A stretch of 34,949 bases of DNA from Methanoculleus sp. MH98A (GTDB lineage Archaea; Halobacteriota; Methanomicrobia; Methanomicrobiales; Methanoculleaceae), in assembly GCF_000691865.1 (NCBI RefSeq), contig NZ_JMIO01000029.1, positions 1-34,949 of the forward strand, in the 5' to 3' direction. Each line of letters opens with the position of its first letter. Position 1 is the stretch's first letter. The translations under genes and the position numbers were made by a program. The notes beneath the pieces were generated by a model. The model was not told where the DNA came from. It saw nothing but the letters and a program-made list of their open reading frames with translations, and did not search any database. Shown piece by piece: positions 25,942 through 33,929 of the stretch.

Positions 25942-26765
25942 TCACGAGAATACCTCTCGTAGCGCCTCCGATTCCTGCGAAAGAAGCACGACCTTCTCCT
26001 CGGACGAGAGCGCCCCGGGAAAGACCATATCCTCGAGTTCCAGGGTGAGGTACCCATCGTAGCCCCGGTCGGCAAGTTCCGCAAGCACCCGCAATGCGTC
26101 CGGGTCGCCGTGGATGGGGTGGTGGGGGCGCCCGTTTCCGCCGAGCGCGCTGACGTGGACATTGACCATCCGCTCGATGCAGAGGTCGATGAACCGGATT
26201 ACCTCATCGCAGGACGTCATCATGGCGTGCCCCATATCCAGCGTGAACCAGAGCCAGGGTTCCCGATCAAGGACCTCGGCCGCGTCCTCCGCCGTCGAGA
26301 GGAGAGTGTTGACCCGGGGTTCCATGTTCTCGATCGCCACCTTCACCCGCGTCCCCTCGGCGGCTTCGCGGAGCCGGGCGATGTAGTCCTCGAACCGTCG
26401 GTAGTCGTAGGCACTCGGCTGGCGTTTCGCCGTCCGCTTCCCCGGGTGGACGGTGACCACGGCGGCGCCCATCCGCTCCGCCATCCGGACGGCTTCGACG
26501 GTGTACTCGACCGATATCTCGGCGACCCGCGGTTGATGGAACAGGGGTTCAGGTCCAGCGACGGGGCGTGAACGGTAATCGGCGAGAGTTCCGGATGATC
26601 CGCGATGCACCGGCCAAGTTCGTCTTCAGGGCGGTCGCGAAGCCAGAAGTGCGGCGTCTCGACCCAGAACTCGAGCCCGTCGAGGCCGGACTCGGCGACG
26701 TAGTCGAAGATATGGTCGCAGGGATACTCGTGGAAGAACATGGTCGAGGTGGCGAAACGACCCAT
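25942..26765 (-). pseudogene. Sugar-phosphate isomerase/epimerase-like TIM barrel, one frameshift
   Basis: About 273 residues when repaired. It is an AP-endonuclease-2/xylose-isomerase-like barrel. The N-terminal part reads STMFFHEYPCDHIFDYVAE and VHAPSLDLNPCSIN. It then shifts near 26531, where the gene strand has AACCGCGGG instead of the expected AACCCGCGG, one C missing. The second frame continues PRVAEISVEYTVEAVRM, then VAIENMEPR, TLDMGHAMM and LTLELED, which carry the usual metal ligands (Glu, Asp, His, Glu). Substrate unknown. It is divergent from xseA across about 40 bases. The break could be an error or a true lesion. Confidence 0.75.
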
Positions 26766-26773
26766 GACACTAC

Positions 26774-26783
26774 TTGATATAAG
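26774..26783 (+). promoter_or_regulatory. TATA box for xseA
   Basis: TTGATATAAG is centred about 27 bases before the xseA ATG, implying a leaderless message. It stands between the divergent isomerase and xseA genes. Confidence 0.5.
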
Positions 26784-26804
26784 CCATCAGTCTAATAGAT
26801 TGTG

Positions 26805-28051
26805 ATGATGCTCGGCGGTCATTCCACCGGCCCGGAACGGTTCGGCACCCCGATCTTCGGGGTCTCGGAGGTCTCGGGGCTCATCTGCGACCTCCTCGAC
26901 GACGCCCGCCTGCGCCGGATCTGGGTGCGGGGGGAGGTGACCAACTACAAGAACCACGCCTCCGGCCACCGTTATTTCTCACTCTCCGAGCGAAACGGAA
27001 GAAGTTCCGCGGTGATCAACTGCGTCATGTGGCGCACCTCCGCTTCAACGCTCGCCTTTGCGCCCAAAGACGGCATGGACGTCCTCGCCTGGGGCTCCGT
27101 GGAGGTCTACGAGCCTCACGGCAGGTACCAGCTGATCGTCCGGGAGATGCTCCCGGCGGGCCTCGGCGAACGCCACCTCATGGTCGAGCGCTGGAAACAG
27201 GAACTCGACGAGGAGGGCCTCTTCGATCCCGGGCGGAAACGGCCTCTGCCCCTCTTCCCGCAGCGGATCGGCGTGGTCACCTCGCCGACCGGCGCGGCGG
27301 TGAAGGATATCCTCTCGGTCATCTCCCGGCGCTACCCGGCGGACGTTGTCCTCTCCCCGACGGCCGTCCAGGGCGAGGGGGCGCACGTCGAGATCGCGGA
27401 GGCGCTCCGGCGGATCGACGGGCTCGTTGACGTGATCATCGTCGGGCGCGGCGGGGGGAGTTTCGAAGATCTCTTCGCCTTCAACCACCCGGACGTCGTA
27501 CGGGCGGTCGCGGCGTGCAGGACGCCCGTGATCAGCGCCGTCGGGCACGAGGTGGACACCGCCCTCTGCGACTTTGCCGCGGACCTCCGGGCGCCGACGC
27601 GTCCGCGGCGGCGGAACGGGCCGTGCCGGAACGCCGGGAGGTGCTCCGGGAACTCGCCGGGTGCGAGGAGAGGATGCGCCTGCTCGTCCATAGCCGTCTC
27701 GCCGCCTCACAGAGCGAGGTCGAGGAACTCCGGGAGCGCATGCGCCCCGGACGGCTCGCGCGCCGCATCAACGAGCGGATGCAGCGCCTCGCCGAACACG
27801 ACGACCTGCTCCGGCGGGCGGCGGTCGCCCGGGTGCAGCGGGAACGCTCCGCCCTCGCGGAGCTCCGCGCCAACCTCGAAGGAAAGAACCCTCTCGCCAT
27901 CCTGGAGCGGGGATACTGCATCGTCGAGGCGGGCGGCAGGGTCGTGAGGAGCGCCGCGAGCCTCGCACCGGGCGAGCGCGTGACGATCAGGATGATGGAC
28001 GGCCGGGCAGTCGCCGTCGTGGAGGAGACAACGTATGACGAAGACCTTTGA
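26805..28051 (+). pseudogene. xseA: Exodeoxyribonuclease VII large subunit, one frameshift
   Basis: About 415 residues when repaired. Start candidates are GTG 26802, ATG 26805 and ATG 26808; the TATA position favours a leaderless ATG. An N-terminal OB domain (IWVRGEVTNYKNHASGHRYF) leads to the nuclease domain with GVVTSPTGAAVKDIL and DVIIVGRGGGSFEDLFAFN. The frame breaks at about 27600: ACGCGTCC stands where ACGCCGTCC is expected, one C short. The second frame continues the helical region (SAAAERAVPERREVLRELAG) and the C-terminal NPLAILERGYCIV. With XseB it degrades single-stranded DNA from both ends. It overlaps xseB by 17 bases. Confidence 0.85.
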
Positions 28052-28220
28052 AGAGAAACTGGAAGAACTGCGGGGGATTGTCCGGAAACTCGAAGACGGC
28101 GATACGAGCCTTGAGGAGAGCATCGCCATCTACGAGCGGGGCGCACTCCTCGTCAAACAGTGCGAAGACCTCCTCGGCACGGCCGAGATGAAACTCACCG
28201 AGCTTGGCCGCGATCGGTGA
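28035..28220 (+). CDS. xseB: Exodeoxyribonuclease VII small subunit
   Basis: 61 residues, all helical. FEEKLEELRGIVRKLEDGD, then SLEESIAIYERGALLVKQCE, match XseB. Several copies wrap around one XseA. It starts within the end of xseA, and its 3' end overlaps the convergent histidine kinase gene by 26 bases. Confidence 0.94.
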   Translation: MTKTFEEKLEELRGIVRKLEDGDTSLEESIAIYERGALLVKQCEDLLGTAEMKLTELGRDR

Positions 28221-30149
28221 AGCGATAGAACCCCGGCGGGACGTCGATCTCGAATCGCACACCCTTCCCGGGCTCGCCGGTCTCCCGTATGGAGAGATCG
28301 GTGATGCCGAGGATCTCCCGGGAAAGAAAGAGCCCGAATCCGGTCTGCCGCCCGAACCCACGCTCGAAGAGGTTCTCTTTTGCTTCATGGGGAATGCCGA
28401 TGCCGTCGTCTTCGTAGACGAGGCTGATCCCCCGGCCGGACTCTTCGGGATAGATGCGTATCCGGGTAACCCGTTCGCCGTGCCGGAGCGAGTTGTCGAT
28501 GAGGTTTTCAAAGACCCGGACGATGAGCGGGTCGGCGTACACCTCCAGATCGCCCGTCCGCACTTCGACGGCAACCAGTCCCGGGTCGAGCCCCGCCGCC
28601 GCCTCGCGGACGATACGCCGGACATCCTGCCAGGCGGGGGCGGCCACGCCGACATCCCGGTACTCCGCGGTGAAGGCCATGTAGTGCCGGATGTCCCGGA
28701 GGGCTTCTTCCTCTTTCCGGCAGTACTCGAGCATCTCCGGGTCGCTCACCCGCTCGCGGAAGAGGTCGAGGTAGCCGGAGAGCACGTTGAGCCGGTTTAA
28801 GATGTCGTGCCGTGTCACGTCGGAGAGGAGGTTGAGTTTCCGGTTCGCAAGCAGGAGCGCTTCCCCCGCCATCCGCGCATCGGTGATGTCACGGCCCACC
28901 GACTGGTACTCGGCGGCGGAGCCTTCGTCGTCGAAGGACGCCGTGTTTGTCCACTGCTGCCACCGGACCCTGCCGTCCGGCATGATCACCCGGTGCTCGA
29001 CCGTCGATACCGGGTGATCGGGGGTGAGGGAGGCGAGACTCTCCTGGATCCGGGCCTGGTCGTCGGGCGGGACGGTGAGGGCGTACCGCCGCCCGATGAG
29101 GTCGCCGCACGGGATGCCGAGGTAACGACAGTAGGCGTCGTTGGCGAAGGTGATGGTGCCGTCGGGGAGCCTGCGGCAGATCAACTCGGTCTGGCTCTCC
29201 ACGACCATCCGGCACCGCTCCTCGCTCCGCCGGAGGGCAACTTCAGCCTCGCGCCGGGCCGTAATGTCCCGGATGTAGACGGAGACGCCCGCACGGGTGG
29301 GGACGGCACGCACCTCGAAGGCATGCTCCCGCCCGTGGAGGTCAAACCTGCATTCGCTCACGCCGGGTCGGCCGGTCTCCGCAATCTGCCGGAAAAACCC
29401 GATAACCTCGTCGTTTCGGAGTTGCGGGAACAGGTCGTAGATGCTCTGTCCGACCGCTTCCTCCACCGTGCGGCCCGAGAGACGGGCGGCCACCCGGTTC
29501 CAGGAGAGGACGCGGCCGTCCCGGTCCAGGGCGAGGAATGCGTCGCTGACGTTCTCGGTCAGTTCCCGGTACCGGTCTTCGCTCTCCCGGAGGCTTCCTC
29601 GACTCGCTTCTCTCCCGATATGTCGTGGAACACCCAGAGGTACTCGGCTGCACGGCCGCCTGGCCCGTAAGAGGTCGAAACGGCCGCAGTCGCCGGAACG
29701 GTGCCGCCGTCGGCTCGGACGAGCAGGAACTCCTGCGCAGGCAGATCATCGCCCCGGCCGAGCGCTGCAACGGCCGACCGGAACGCCGGGATGCTTTCCG
29801 GGTGGAGATGTGCGCCGAGAGGCGAACCCTGCAGCCGGTCGGGAGCGATGCCGAACAGGAGTGCCGCCGCCCGGTTCGCCTCCAGGACGATGCTGTCCGC
29901 GCCCGTGCAGAGGCAAATCGCCGGGAGGTGGAAAAATCGGTCGCGATATCGTTGGTATGCGGCGTCGATGCTCCGGATGCCGGCGATCAGCGCGTCGACC
30001 TGATCGTAGATCTCGGCAAGAACGGGTTTGAGCAGGAGCAGGTTCCCCGTGGGAGCCGCATCTTCGCCGGCCCTGAGCGGGCGGAGACGGCGATCGAGAT
30101 CCTCCAGGTGTTCGAGGAGGTCTTCAAGCGCCGGGGTGAGCGGTTGCAT
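28195..30149 (-). pseudogene. PAS-domain sensor histidine kinase, one frameshift
   Basis: About 650 residues when repaired, from the ATG at 30149. A helical N-terminus of about 65 residues precedes three PAS domains. The first begins AICLCTGADSIVLEANRAA, the second has AFLALDRDGRVLSWNRVAAR and the third has LICRRLPDGTITFANDAYC. The phosphoacceptor helix is VTRHDILNRLNVLSGYLDL, and the ATPase has NLIDNSLRHG, EDDGIGI and GFGLFLSREILG. No membrane segments are present, so it is a cytoplasmic sensor, possibly for redox or ligand cues. The frame breaks near 29592 (GCCTCC for expected GCCCTCC, one C missing), between PAS 1 and PAS 2. No response regulator is adjacent. Confidence 0.82.
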
Positions 30150-30176
30150 ACCTGACCTGTTCCCCACACCCTGAAT

Positions 30177-30185
30177 GCATAAACC
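30177..30185 (-). promoter_or_regulatory. TATA box for the histidine kinase
   Basis: Minus strand GGTTTATGC is centred about 32 bases before the ATG at 30149, giving a very short leader. It supports that ATG over one further upstream at 30203. Confidence 0.5.
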
Positions 30186-30230
30186 TATCCCCGGCGGCAT
30201 CACGGGCGGGCATGCGCGTTCGGGAACCGG

Positions 30231-30242
30231 TCGCGATCGCGA
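30231..30242. promoter_or_regulatory. 12-base perfect palindrome TCGCGATCGCGA upstream of the kinase
   Basis: It lies about 50 bases upstream of the kinase TATA box, in the 155-base gap between the kinase and DUF371. It may be a regulator site or a methylation target (it contains GCGATCGC). Nothing else recognisable was found in the gap. Confidence 0.3.
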
Positions 30243-30304
30243 ACCCTTTTCAAAGCGTATATCGCACAGAGCGGGGCGCCCGGTGACAGGTCCCGTTCAG
30301 AACC

Positions 30305-30730
30305 CTAGGGAATCTCCACCTCGAGTTCGACGACGAGTTCCTCCTCTCGCCGGAGCGCCTCGATGAACTCCCGGGGGAGGGTCGCCGCCACCCGGTCGGA
30401 ACGGATGCCCACCGTCCGGTCGGAGACGAAATCGCTCCGCCGCCAGACGAGGTCGGCGGGGTGATCCAGGGTGAACGCCGCGCTGCCCCGCGACGTCACC
30501 TCGACGGTCTCGCCGCCCGCGGTAAGCCGTGTCGTGAGCACCGCCCGATCGTCGCGGAGCAGCGCTTTGAAACCGGAGTCGAGGTCGGCGGCGCCCCTGT
30601 CGGCGGCGACGCCGATGATGCAGTCCCCGGTCTCGGTCAGCGTCTTGTCTTTCGTCACCTCAAACGTCGTCGGATGGGTTCCCCGGACCAGCGGGTGCCC
30701 CCGCGCCCGCACGATATCCCTCGCCTTCAT
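30305..30730 (-). CDS. DUF371 family protein
   Basis: 141 residues. It starts KARDIVRARGHPLVRGTHPT, a conserved pattern of this archaeal family. All-beta character is likely, with CIIGVAADRGAADL and LPREFIEALRREEELVVELE near the end. The function is not known to me. It is divergent from the HVO_0476-type gene across 32 bases. Confidence 0.85.
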   Translation of the reverse strand: MKARDIVRARGHPLVRGTHPTTFEVTKDKTLTETGDCIIGVAADRGAADLDSGFKALLRDDRAVLTTRLTAGGETVEVTSRGSAAFTLDHPADLVWRRSDFVSDRTVGIRSDRVAATLPREFIEALRREEELVVELEVEIP

Positions 30731-30762
30731 GCTTATTAGGAGAGGGATGCTATTGCTAATGA

Positions 30763-31353
30763 ATGATTAGCATCGTCTGCCCCGTCTGTAAAGAGGAGTG
30801 CGAACACCAGATTCTTCGGGAAGCCGCCGATCTGGTGGTCCAGTGCTGCGAGTGCGGCCAGGTCCACCGGGTGCCGAAACCCCCCGAGCCCGAGATCCTC
30901 ACCATCAAGGCCATCGTGAGCCAGGAGACCGAATCAATGGTCTGCAGCGTCGAGATGTTCGAGGACGAGGTTGTCGCCCTCGGCGACCGGATCGTCGCGG
31001 AGTGCGGAGACGAGGTCTTCGGGGTCGAGGTCACCGGCATCGAGGCCGGAGCCAGGCGGGTCCGCCGGGCGAAGGCCGACGAAGTGACGACCCTCTGGAC
31101 CCGCGGGATCGAGCAGGTCGTGGTGAAGGCGTCGATCCATACCGGGCGCACGACCCTCCCGCTCTACCAGACCGCCGACGGCGAGGACGAGTTTGTCGTC
31201 GGGGAGACCTACTCCTTTGCAGGCCGGCGGATCCGGATCTCGCACATAAAACTCCGCGACGGCCCGGTCATCCGGAAAGAAGGCTGGAAGACGGTGGCCC
31301 GCAGGGTGAAGCGGATCTACGGGTACCTCGAGGGACGCTACCAGAGGCGGTGA
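30763..31353 (+). CDS. HVO_0476 family zinc-finger protein
   Basis: 196 residues. A CxxC pair at 6-9 (VCPVCKEE) and another at about 29-32 (CCECGQ) form a zinc ribbon. The rest is a beta-rich, basic C-terminal region (FAGRRIRISHIKLRDG, then RRVKRIYGYLEGR). The family is archaea-wide and of unknown role; nucleic acid binding is plausible from the basic tail. Its stop is 4 bases from the convergent thioredoxin gene. Confidence 0.87.
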   Translation: MISIVCPVCKEECEHQILREAADLVVQCCECGQVHRVPKPPEPEILTIKAIVSQETESMVCSVEMFEDEVVALGDRIVAECGDEVFGVEVTGIEAGARRVRRAKADEVTTLWTRGIEQVVVKASIHTGRTTLPLYQTADGEDEFVVGETYSFAGRRIRISHIKLRDGPVIRKEGWKTVARRVKRIYGYLEGRYQRR

Positions 31354-31357
31354 TCTC

Positions 31358-31636
31358 TCACCGGGGCAGGGGCTCGGGGAGGTGGCGCCGGATTGCGGCC
31401 TCGAGGTCCTCACGGTGGACGAGGCCTTCCATCCGCTCCCTGATCTCGTCGCCATCGAGGACAAGGGTCGTCGGCGTCACCCGGAGGTTATACTTCGGGA
31501 TATACTCCGGGTTCTTCACGGCATCGATCTCTTCTATCTCGATCCCGAGATCCGCCGCTGCCTCGAGGAGGATTGGGGTCTGCTCCTTGCACCCCATGCA
31601 CCCTTCCTGGTAGAAACTGATCACCTTTACCACCAT
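31358..31636 (-). CDS. Thioredoxin-family protein (CMGC active site)
   Basis: 92 residues. The redox motif is Cys13-Met-Gly-Cys16 and the cis-proline loop is RVTPTTLVL. The length is that of a minimal thioredoxin/glutaredoxin-like domain. It is cytoplasmic, with no signal. The message is probably leaderless: its TATA (31657-31667) is the T-tract of the upstream gene's terminator. It may serve the neighbouring folding proteins. Confidence 0.9.
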   Translation of the reverse strand: MVVKVISFYQEGCMGCKEQTPILLEAAADLGIEIEEIDAVKNPEYIPKYNLRVTPTTLVLDGDEIRERMEGLVHREDLEAAIRRHLPEPLPR

Positions 31637-31656
31637 GTACGGCAGGTCGCGGGGAG

Positions 31657-31688
31657 ATTATAAAAAAGTGTGGGGGTGCCGTCACCCC
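31657..31688 (-). terminator. Terminator of the FKBP-like gene whose T-tract doubles as the thioredoxin TATA box
   Basis: Minus strand GGGGTG (31683-31688) pairs with CACCCC (31673-31678) to form a short hairpin, and the FKBP-like stop codon lies in it. A run of T follows (31662-31667). The same T-run continues into ATAAT (31657-31667), centred about 25 bases before the thioredoxin ATG. One sequence therefore appears to end one gene and start the next. Confidence 0.55.
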
Positions 31689-32380
31689 GTTATGACGCCG
31701 AGCGTGACCCGGGCGCTGCCGTAGCGGTGCGCGATGGTCATCGAGTCGGGATTCTTGGCGGTGACTTTGCCGAAGCGCAGCGCAGGACTCTCATTGGTCT
31801 CGTTGCCGAGGGGAATATCCGGCGACGCCGTCAGCCCGAGCGGAACGAATTCGCCCACCTCCGTCCCGGTGAAGTTGAGGCCGATCCCGTCTGCATCCTC
31901 TTCGCTCAGGTTCATGGCAAGTTCGTTTTCCCCGTAGGAGAAGCTGATGGTCTTCGTCTCGCCGGGCCGCATCCCGACGAGCCCTACGGAGATGGCGTTG
32001 GTCTCGAAGCCGAGCAGACCGAATCCCGAGAAGCCGCTGATCTCCGGGTATAAGACAGGGATAACGGCAATATTCTCGCCCGAGACCTGCCCGCCGACAG
32101 GCATCTCCAGACGCTGGGTCAGGAGGACGACGTTCCCCTTCTTGTATTCGCTCTCAAGGAGGTTCTGGTCGGTCGTGATGAGGGGGCGCCCGTCCTCGGC
32201 AAGAACGGTGTAGTCGATCACCGCCATGTTTCCTACCTGGGCGGCCGCCTTCTTCTCGAACATCGGGGCGAGGTAGGTGCCGACCATGGCAACCGCAACC
32301 AGAACGGCAATCCCCACATAGGCCCATTTCATCCACGGAGAATTGTCGTCCTTCGAGGTCTTCTGCTGTGTCTTTTTCAT
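31682..32380 (-). CDS. Membrane-anchored FKBP-like peptidyl-prolyl isomerase
   Basis: 232 residues. A polar, Lys/Thr-rich N-terminus is followed by one transmembrane segment (about 19-40, WAYVGIAVLVAVAMVGTYLAP). The outside domain resembles archaeal FKBP/SlyD-type proteins, with VIDYTVLAEDGRPLITT, MRPGETKTISFSYGE and an inserted flap. Cysteines are absent. Orientation N-in, C-out is inferred from the basic N-terminus. A TATA box (32405-32416) implies a leader of about 6 bases. It is divergent from hsp20. Confidence 0.82.
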   Translation of the reverse strand: MKKTQQKTSKDDNSPWMKWAYVGIAVLVAVAMVGTYLAPMFEKKAAAQVGNMAVIDYTVLAEDGRPLITTDQNLLESEYKKGNVVLLTQRLEMPVGGQVSGENIAVIPVLYPEISGFSGFGLLGFETNAISVGLVGMRPGETKTISFSYGENELAMNLSEEDADGIGLNFTGTEVGEFVPLGLTASPDIPLGNETNESPALRFGKVTAKNPDSMTIAHRYGSARVTLGVITG

Positions 32381-32404
32381 TACACGTACAATTCGCCGTT
32401 TGGT

Positions 32405-32416
32405 GAAATAAAATGG
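32405..32416 (-). promoter_or_regulatory. TATA box for the FKBP-like gene
   Basis: Minus strand CCATTTTATTTC is centred about 30 bases before the ATG at 32380, giving a near-leaderless transcript. Confidence 0.55.
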
Positions 32417-32450
32417 TATTGTTCTAGAGGGGAGGAGAGAGGCCGAAGAT

Positions 32451-32460
32451 AAATTTATAT
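32451..32460 (+). promoter_or_regulatory. TATA box for hsp20
   Basis: AAATTTATAT is preceded by GAAGAT (BRE-like). The transcript start is predicted near 32482-32485, leaving a leader of about 55 bases, unusually long for this genome. Confidence 0.65.
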
Positions 32461-32472
32461 CGTTTCGACACT

Positions 32473-32482
32473 ACCTTAAGGT
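32473..32482. promoter_or_regulatory. 10-base palindrome ACCTTAAGGT at the hsp20 transcript start
   Basis: A perfect palindrome lies between the TATA box and the predicted start point, where repressors of archaeal heat-shock genes bind. No regulator is identified in the window. Confidence 0.45.
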
Positions 32483-32484
32483 TA

Positions 32485-32511
32485 GCCTCGGGCGACCCGC
32501 TCGCCCGGGGC
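32485..32511 (+). ncRNA. Strong hairpin in the hsp20 5' leader (putative regulatory element)
   Basis: Arms GCCTCGGGCGA (32485-32495) and TCGCCCGGGGC (32501-32511) pair over 11 bases with one G-U and a 5-base loop. It lies at the very 5' end of the predicted transcript, 13 bases before AGGAG (32525-32529). It may stabilise the mRNA or control translation; a true RNA thermometer is not shown, since the ribosome site is outside the stem. Confidence 0.5.
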
Positions 32512-32537
32512 GATCCGAGTCTACAGGAGTGATTACG

Positions 32538-33008
32538 ATGGCAAGAATCGAACGAGGGCCATACCGGACAATCTGGCAGGACTTCGACGACCTTATGGCC
32601 GAGATGGAGAGCAGGTTCCAGTCTCTGCTCGGGGGGATCAGTTCACGCGGAGAGGAAGTCCGGGGCCGGGTCGTCCCGGCGGTCCGCGACTTCCGCGTGG
32701 ATGTCCGCGACCACGAGGACGAAGTGATCGTCGTTGCCGACCTCCCCGGCGTCGAGAAGGAGAACGTCGCCGTCCGGCTCATCGATCCCCAGCACCTGGA
32801 GATCACCAGCAGGCGGACGGGAGAGACCGAGGAGGAGAGCCGGGACTTTTTCATGCGGGAACGCATCTACGGGCTGATGAGCCGCACGGTGCTGCTTCCG
32901 GCGGAAGTGGCAGACGAGAGTGCCGCTGCAACGTTTAAGAACGGGGTTCTCGAGGTCCGGCTGAAGAAGGCGCCGACCGAGACCGGGACCGCGATCCCCA
33001 TTGAATAA
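32538..33008 (+). CDS. hsp20: Small heat-shock protein Hsp20
   Basis: 156 residues from the ATG at 32538. A GTG at 32529 would add three residues, but AGGAG is well spaced from the ATG. The N-terminal helical arm (1-45) is followed by the alpha-crystallin domain (about 50-145), with FRVDVRDHEDEVIVVADLPG and the hallmark FKNGVLEVRLKK. The C-terminal IPI of AIPIE binds neighbouring subunits in the oligomer. It acts as an ATP-independent holdase. Its leader carries a palindrome and a strong hairpin. A T5 run at about 33013 follows. Confidence 0.95.
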   Translation: MARIERGPYRTIWQDFDDLMAEMESRFQSLLGGISSRGEEVRGRVVPAVRDFRVDVRDHEDEVIVVADLPGVEKENVAVRLIDPQHLEITSRRTGETEEESRDFFMRERIYGLMSRTVLLPAEVADESAAATFKNGVLEVRLKKAPTETGTAIPIE

Positions 33009-33074
33009 CCAATTTTTAGGTCTTTGCCGGGTTTGACCGAACATTTCATGTCGGGCCAGCGTGACACTATCATG

Positions 33075-33863
33075 ATGGATAAGAAGAAGGTCAAGGATTA
33101 CATGACCTACGACGTCGTCACCGTCAACGCCCACGGAACAGTCCGCGACGTCATCGAGACCATAAAGAAGACGCACCACGACGGTTTCCCGGTCGTGGAG
33201 AACTCGAAAGAAGTGGTAGGCTACATATCGGCACGGGATCTCCTCTTCGCCCATCCGTCCACGCCGATAGAGCAGATGATGTCCCGCCACCTCATCGTCG
33301 CCGACCCGGACATGAGCGTGAACGACGCCGCCCGTGTCATCTTCCGCTCCGGCATCCAGAAGCTCCCGGTCGTCAACGACAAAAACGAGCTCATCGGGAT
33401 CATGTCGAACGCCGACGTCATCAGGTCCCAGATCGAGCACGTTTCGCCGGAGAAGGTCTTCAAGTTCATCGAGACCCTCAAAAAACTCTACGGGGTCGAA
33501 CCGGCCTTGAGAAGGGGTTCGGTTCCGATCAACGACCTCCTGCCCACCCAGTCGAAGATCTACGAGGACGAACTGGAGGGGAGGATGTACGAGATCAAGA
33601 AGGGGCTTGCCGAACCCCTGATCGTGGTCAGGCGGCCGGGCCGCTGGATCCTGGTCGACGGCCACCACCGGGCGATCGCGGCGAAGAGGCTCGGGATCAA
33701 GAACCTCGACGCCTACATCATCGAGGTCCGGGAGAACATCGAGCTCGGGATGGAGCGGACGGCCCGGACGCTGAACCTCAAAACGCTCGACGACATCAAG
33801 GTGCTCGATTACGCCCGCCATCCCCTCGTCGCGCTGACGCACCGGCTCGTGCGGCACGGGTGA
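33075..33863 (+). CDS. CBS-pair protein fused to a ParB/Srx-fold domain
   Basis: 262 residues from the ATG at 33075 (ATG 33072 is possible). Two CBS repeats, about 1-57 (VKDYMTYDVVTVNAHGTVRD) and 66-122 (MMSRHLIVADPDMSVNDAA), form a Bateman module that usually binds AMP, ATP or SAM. A C-terminal ParB/sulfiredoxin-like domain has GLAEPLIVVRRPGRWILVDG and DGHHR (195-199). The last is where ParB, sulfiredoxin and the archaeal serine kinase SerK hold nucleotide or phosphate. No helix-turn-helix DNA-binding part is visible, so a partition role is doubtful; a nucleotide-sensing enzyme is my inference. It ends just before a terminator. Confidence 0.85.
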   Translation: MDKKKVKDYMTYDVVTVNAHGTVRDVIETIKKTHHDGFPVVENSKEVVGYISARDLLFAHPSTPIEQMMSRHLIVADPDMSVNDAARVIFRSGIQKLPVVNDKNELIGIMSNADVIRSQIEHVSPEKVFKFIETLKKLYGVEPALRRGSVPINDLLPTQSKIYEDELEGRMYEIKKGLAEPLIVVRRPGRWILVDGHHRAIAAKRLGIKNLDAYIIEVRENIELGMERTARTLNLKTLDDIKVLDYARHPLVALTHRLVRHG

Positions 33864-33869
33864 CAGGCA

Positions 33870-33899
33870 CCCCTCCCGTCGGGGGCACCCCGGGGTTTT
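33870..33899 (+). terminator. Terminator after the CBS-ParB gene
   Basis: CCCC (33870-33873) with GGGG (33881-33884), then CCCCGGGG directly followed by TTTT (33896-33899). A GC-rich fold plus short T-run lies just past the stop. Confidence 0.5.
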
Positions 33900-33903
33900 C
33901 AGC

Positions 33904-33929
33904 CCGGAGGCTGCGAGCCCGGCCTCCGG
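33904..33929 (-). terminator. Hairpin CCGGAGGC / GCCTCCGG after the toxin-like gene
   Basis: Eight-base arms (33904-33911 and 33922-33929) are separated by 10 bases, next to the end of the minus-strand gene. There is no long T-run on the minus strand, so it may act only as a 3' RNA fold. Confidence 0.4.

Noticed and set aside
30231-30242. TCGCGATCGCGA as a phage or plasmid attachment site
   Set aside because: No integrase, tRNA gene or duplicated end nearby; a palindrome alone is weak evidence.
32485-32511. hsp20 leader hairpin as a classic RNA thermometer
   Set aside because: The ribosome binding site (32525-32529) is outside the stem, and the 11-bp GC stem is too stable to melt at moderate heat; kept only as an unexplained regulatory fold.
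32643-33857. Open frame of 404 codons antisense to hsp20 and the CBS-ParB gene
   Set aside because: It spans two conserved genes and their gap, with no motif or ribosome site.
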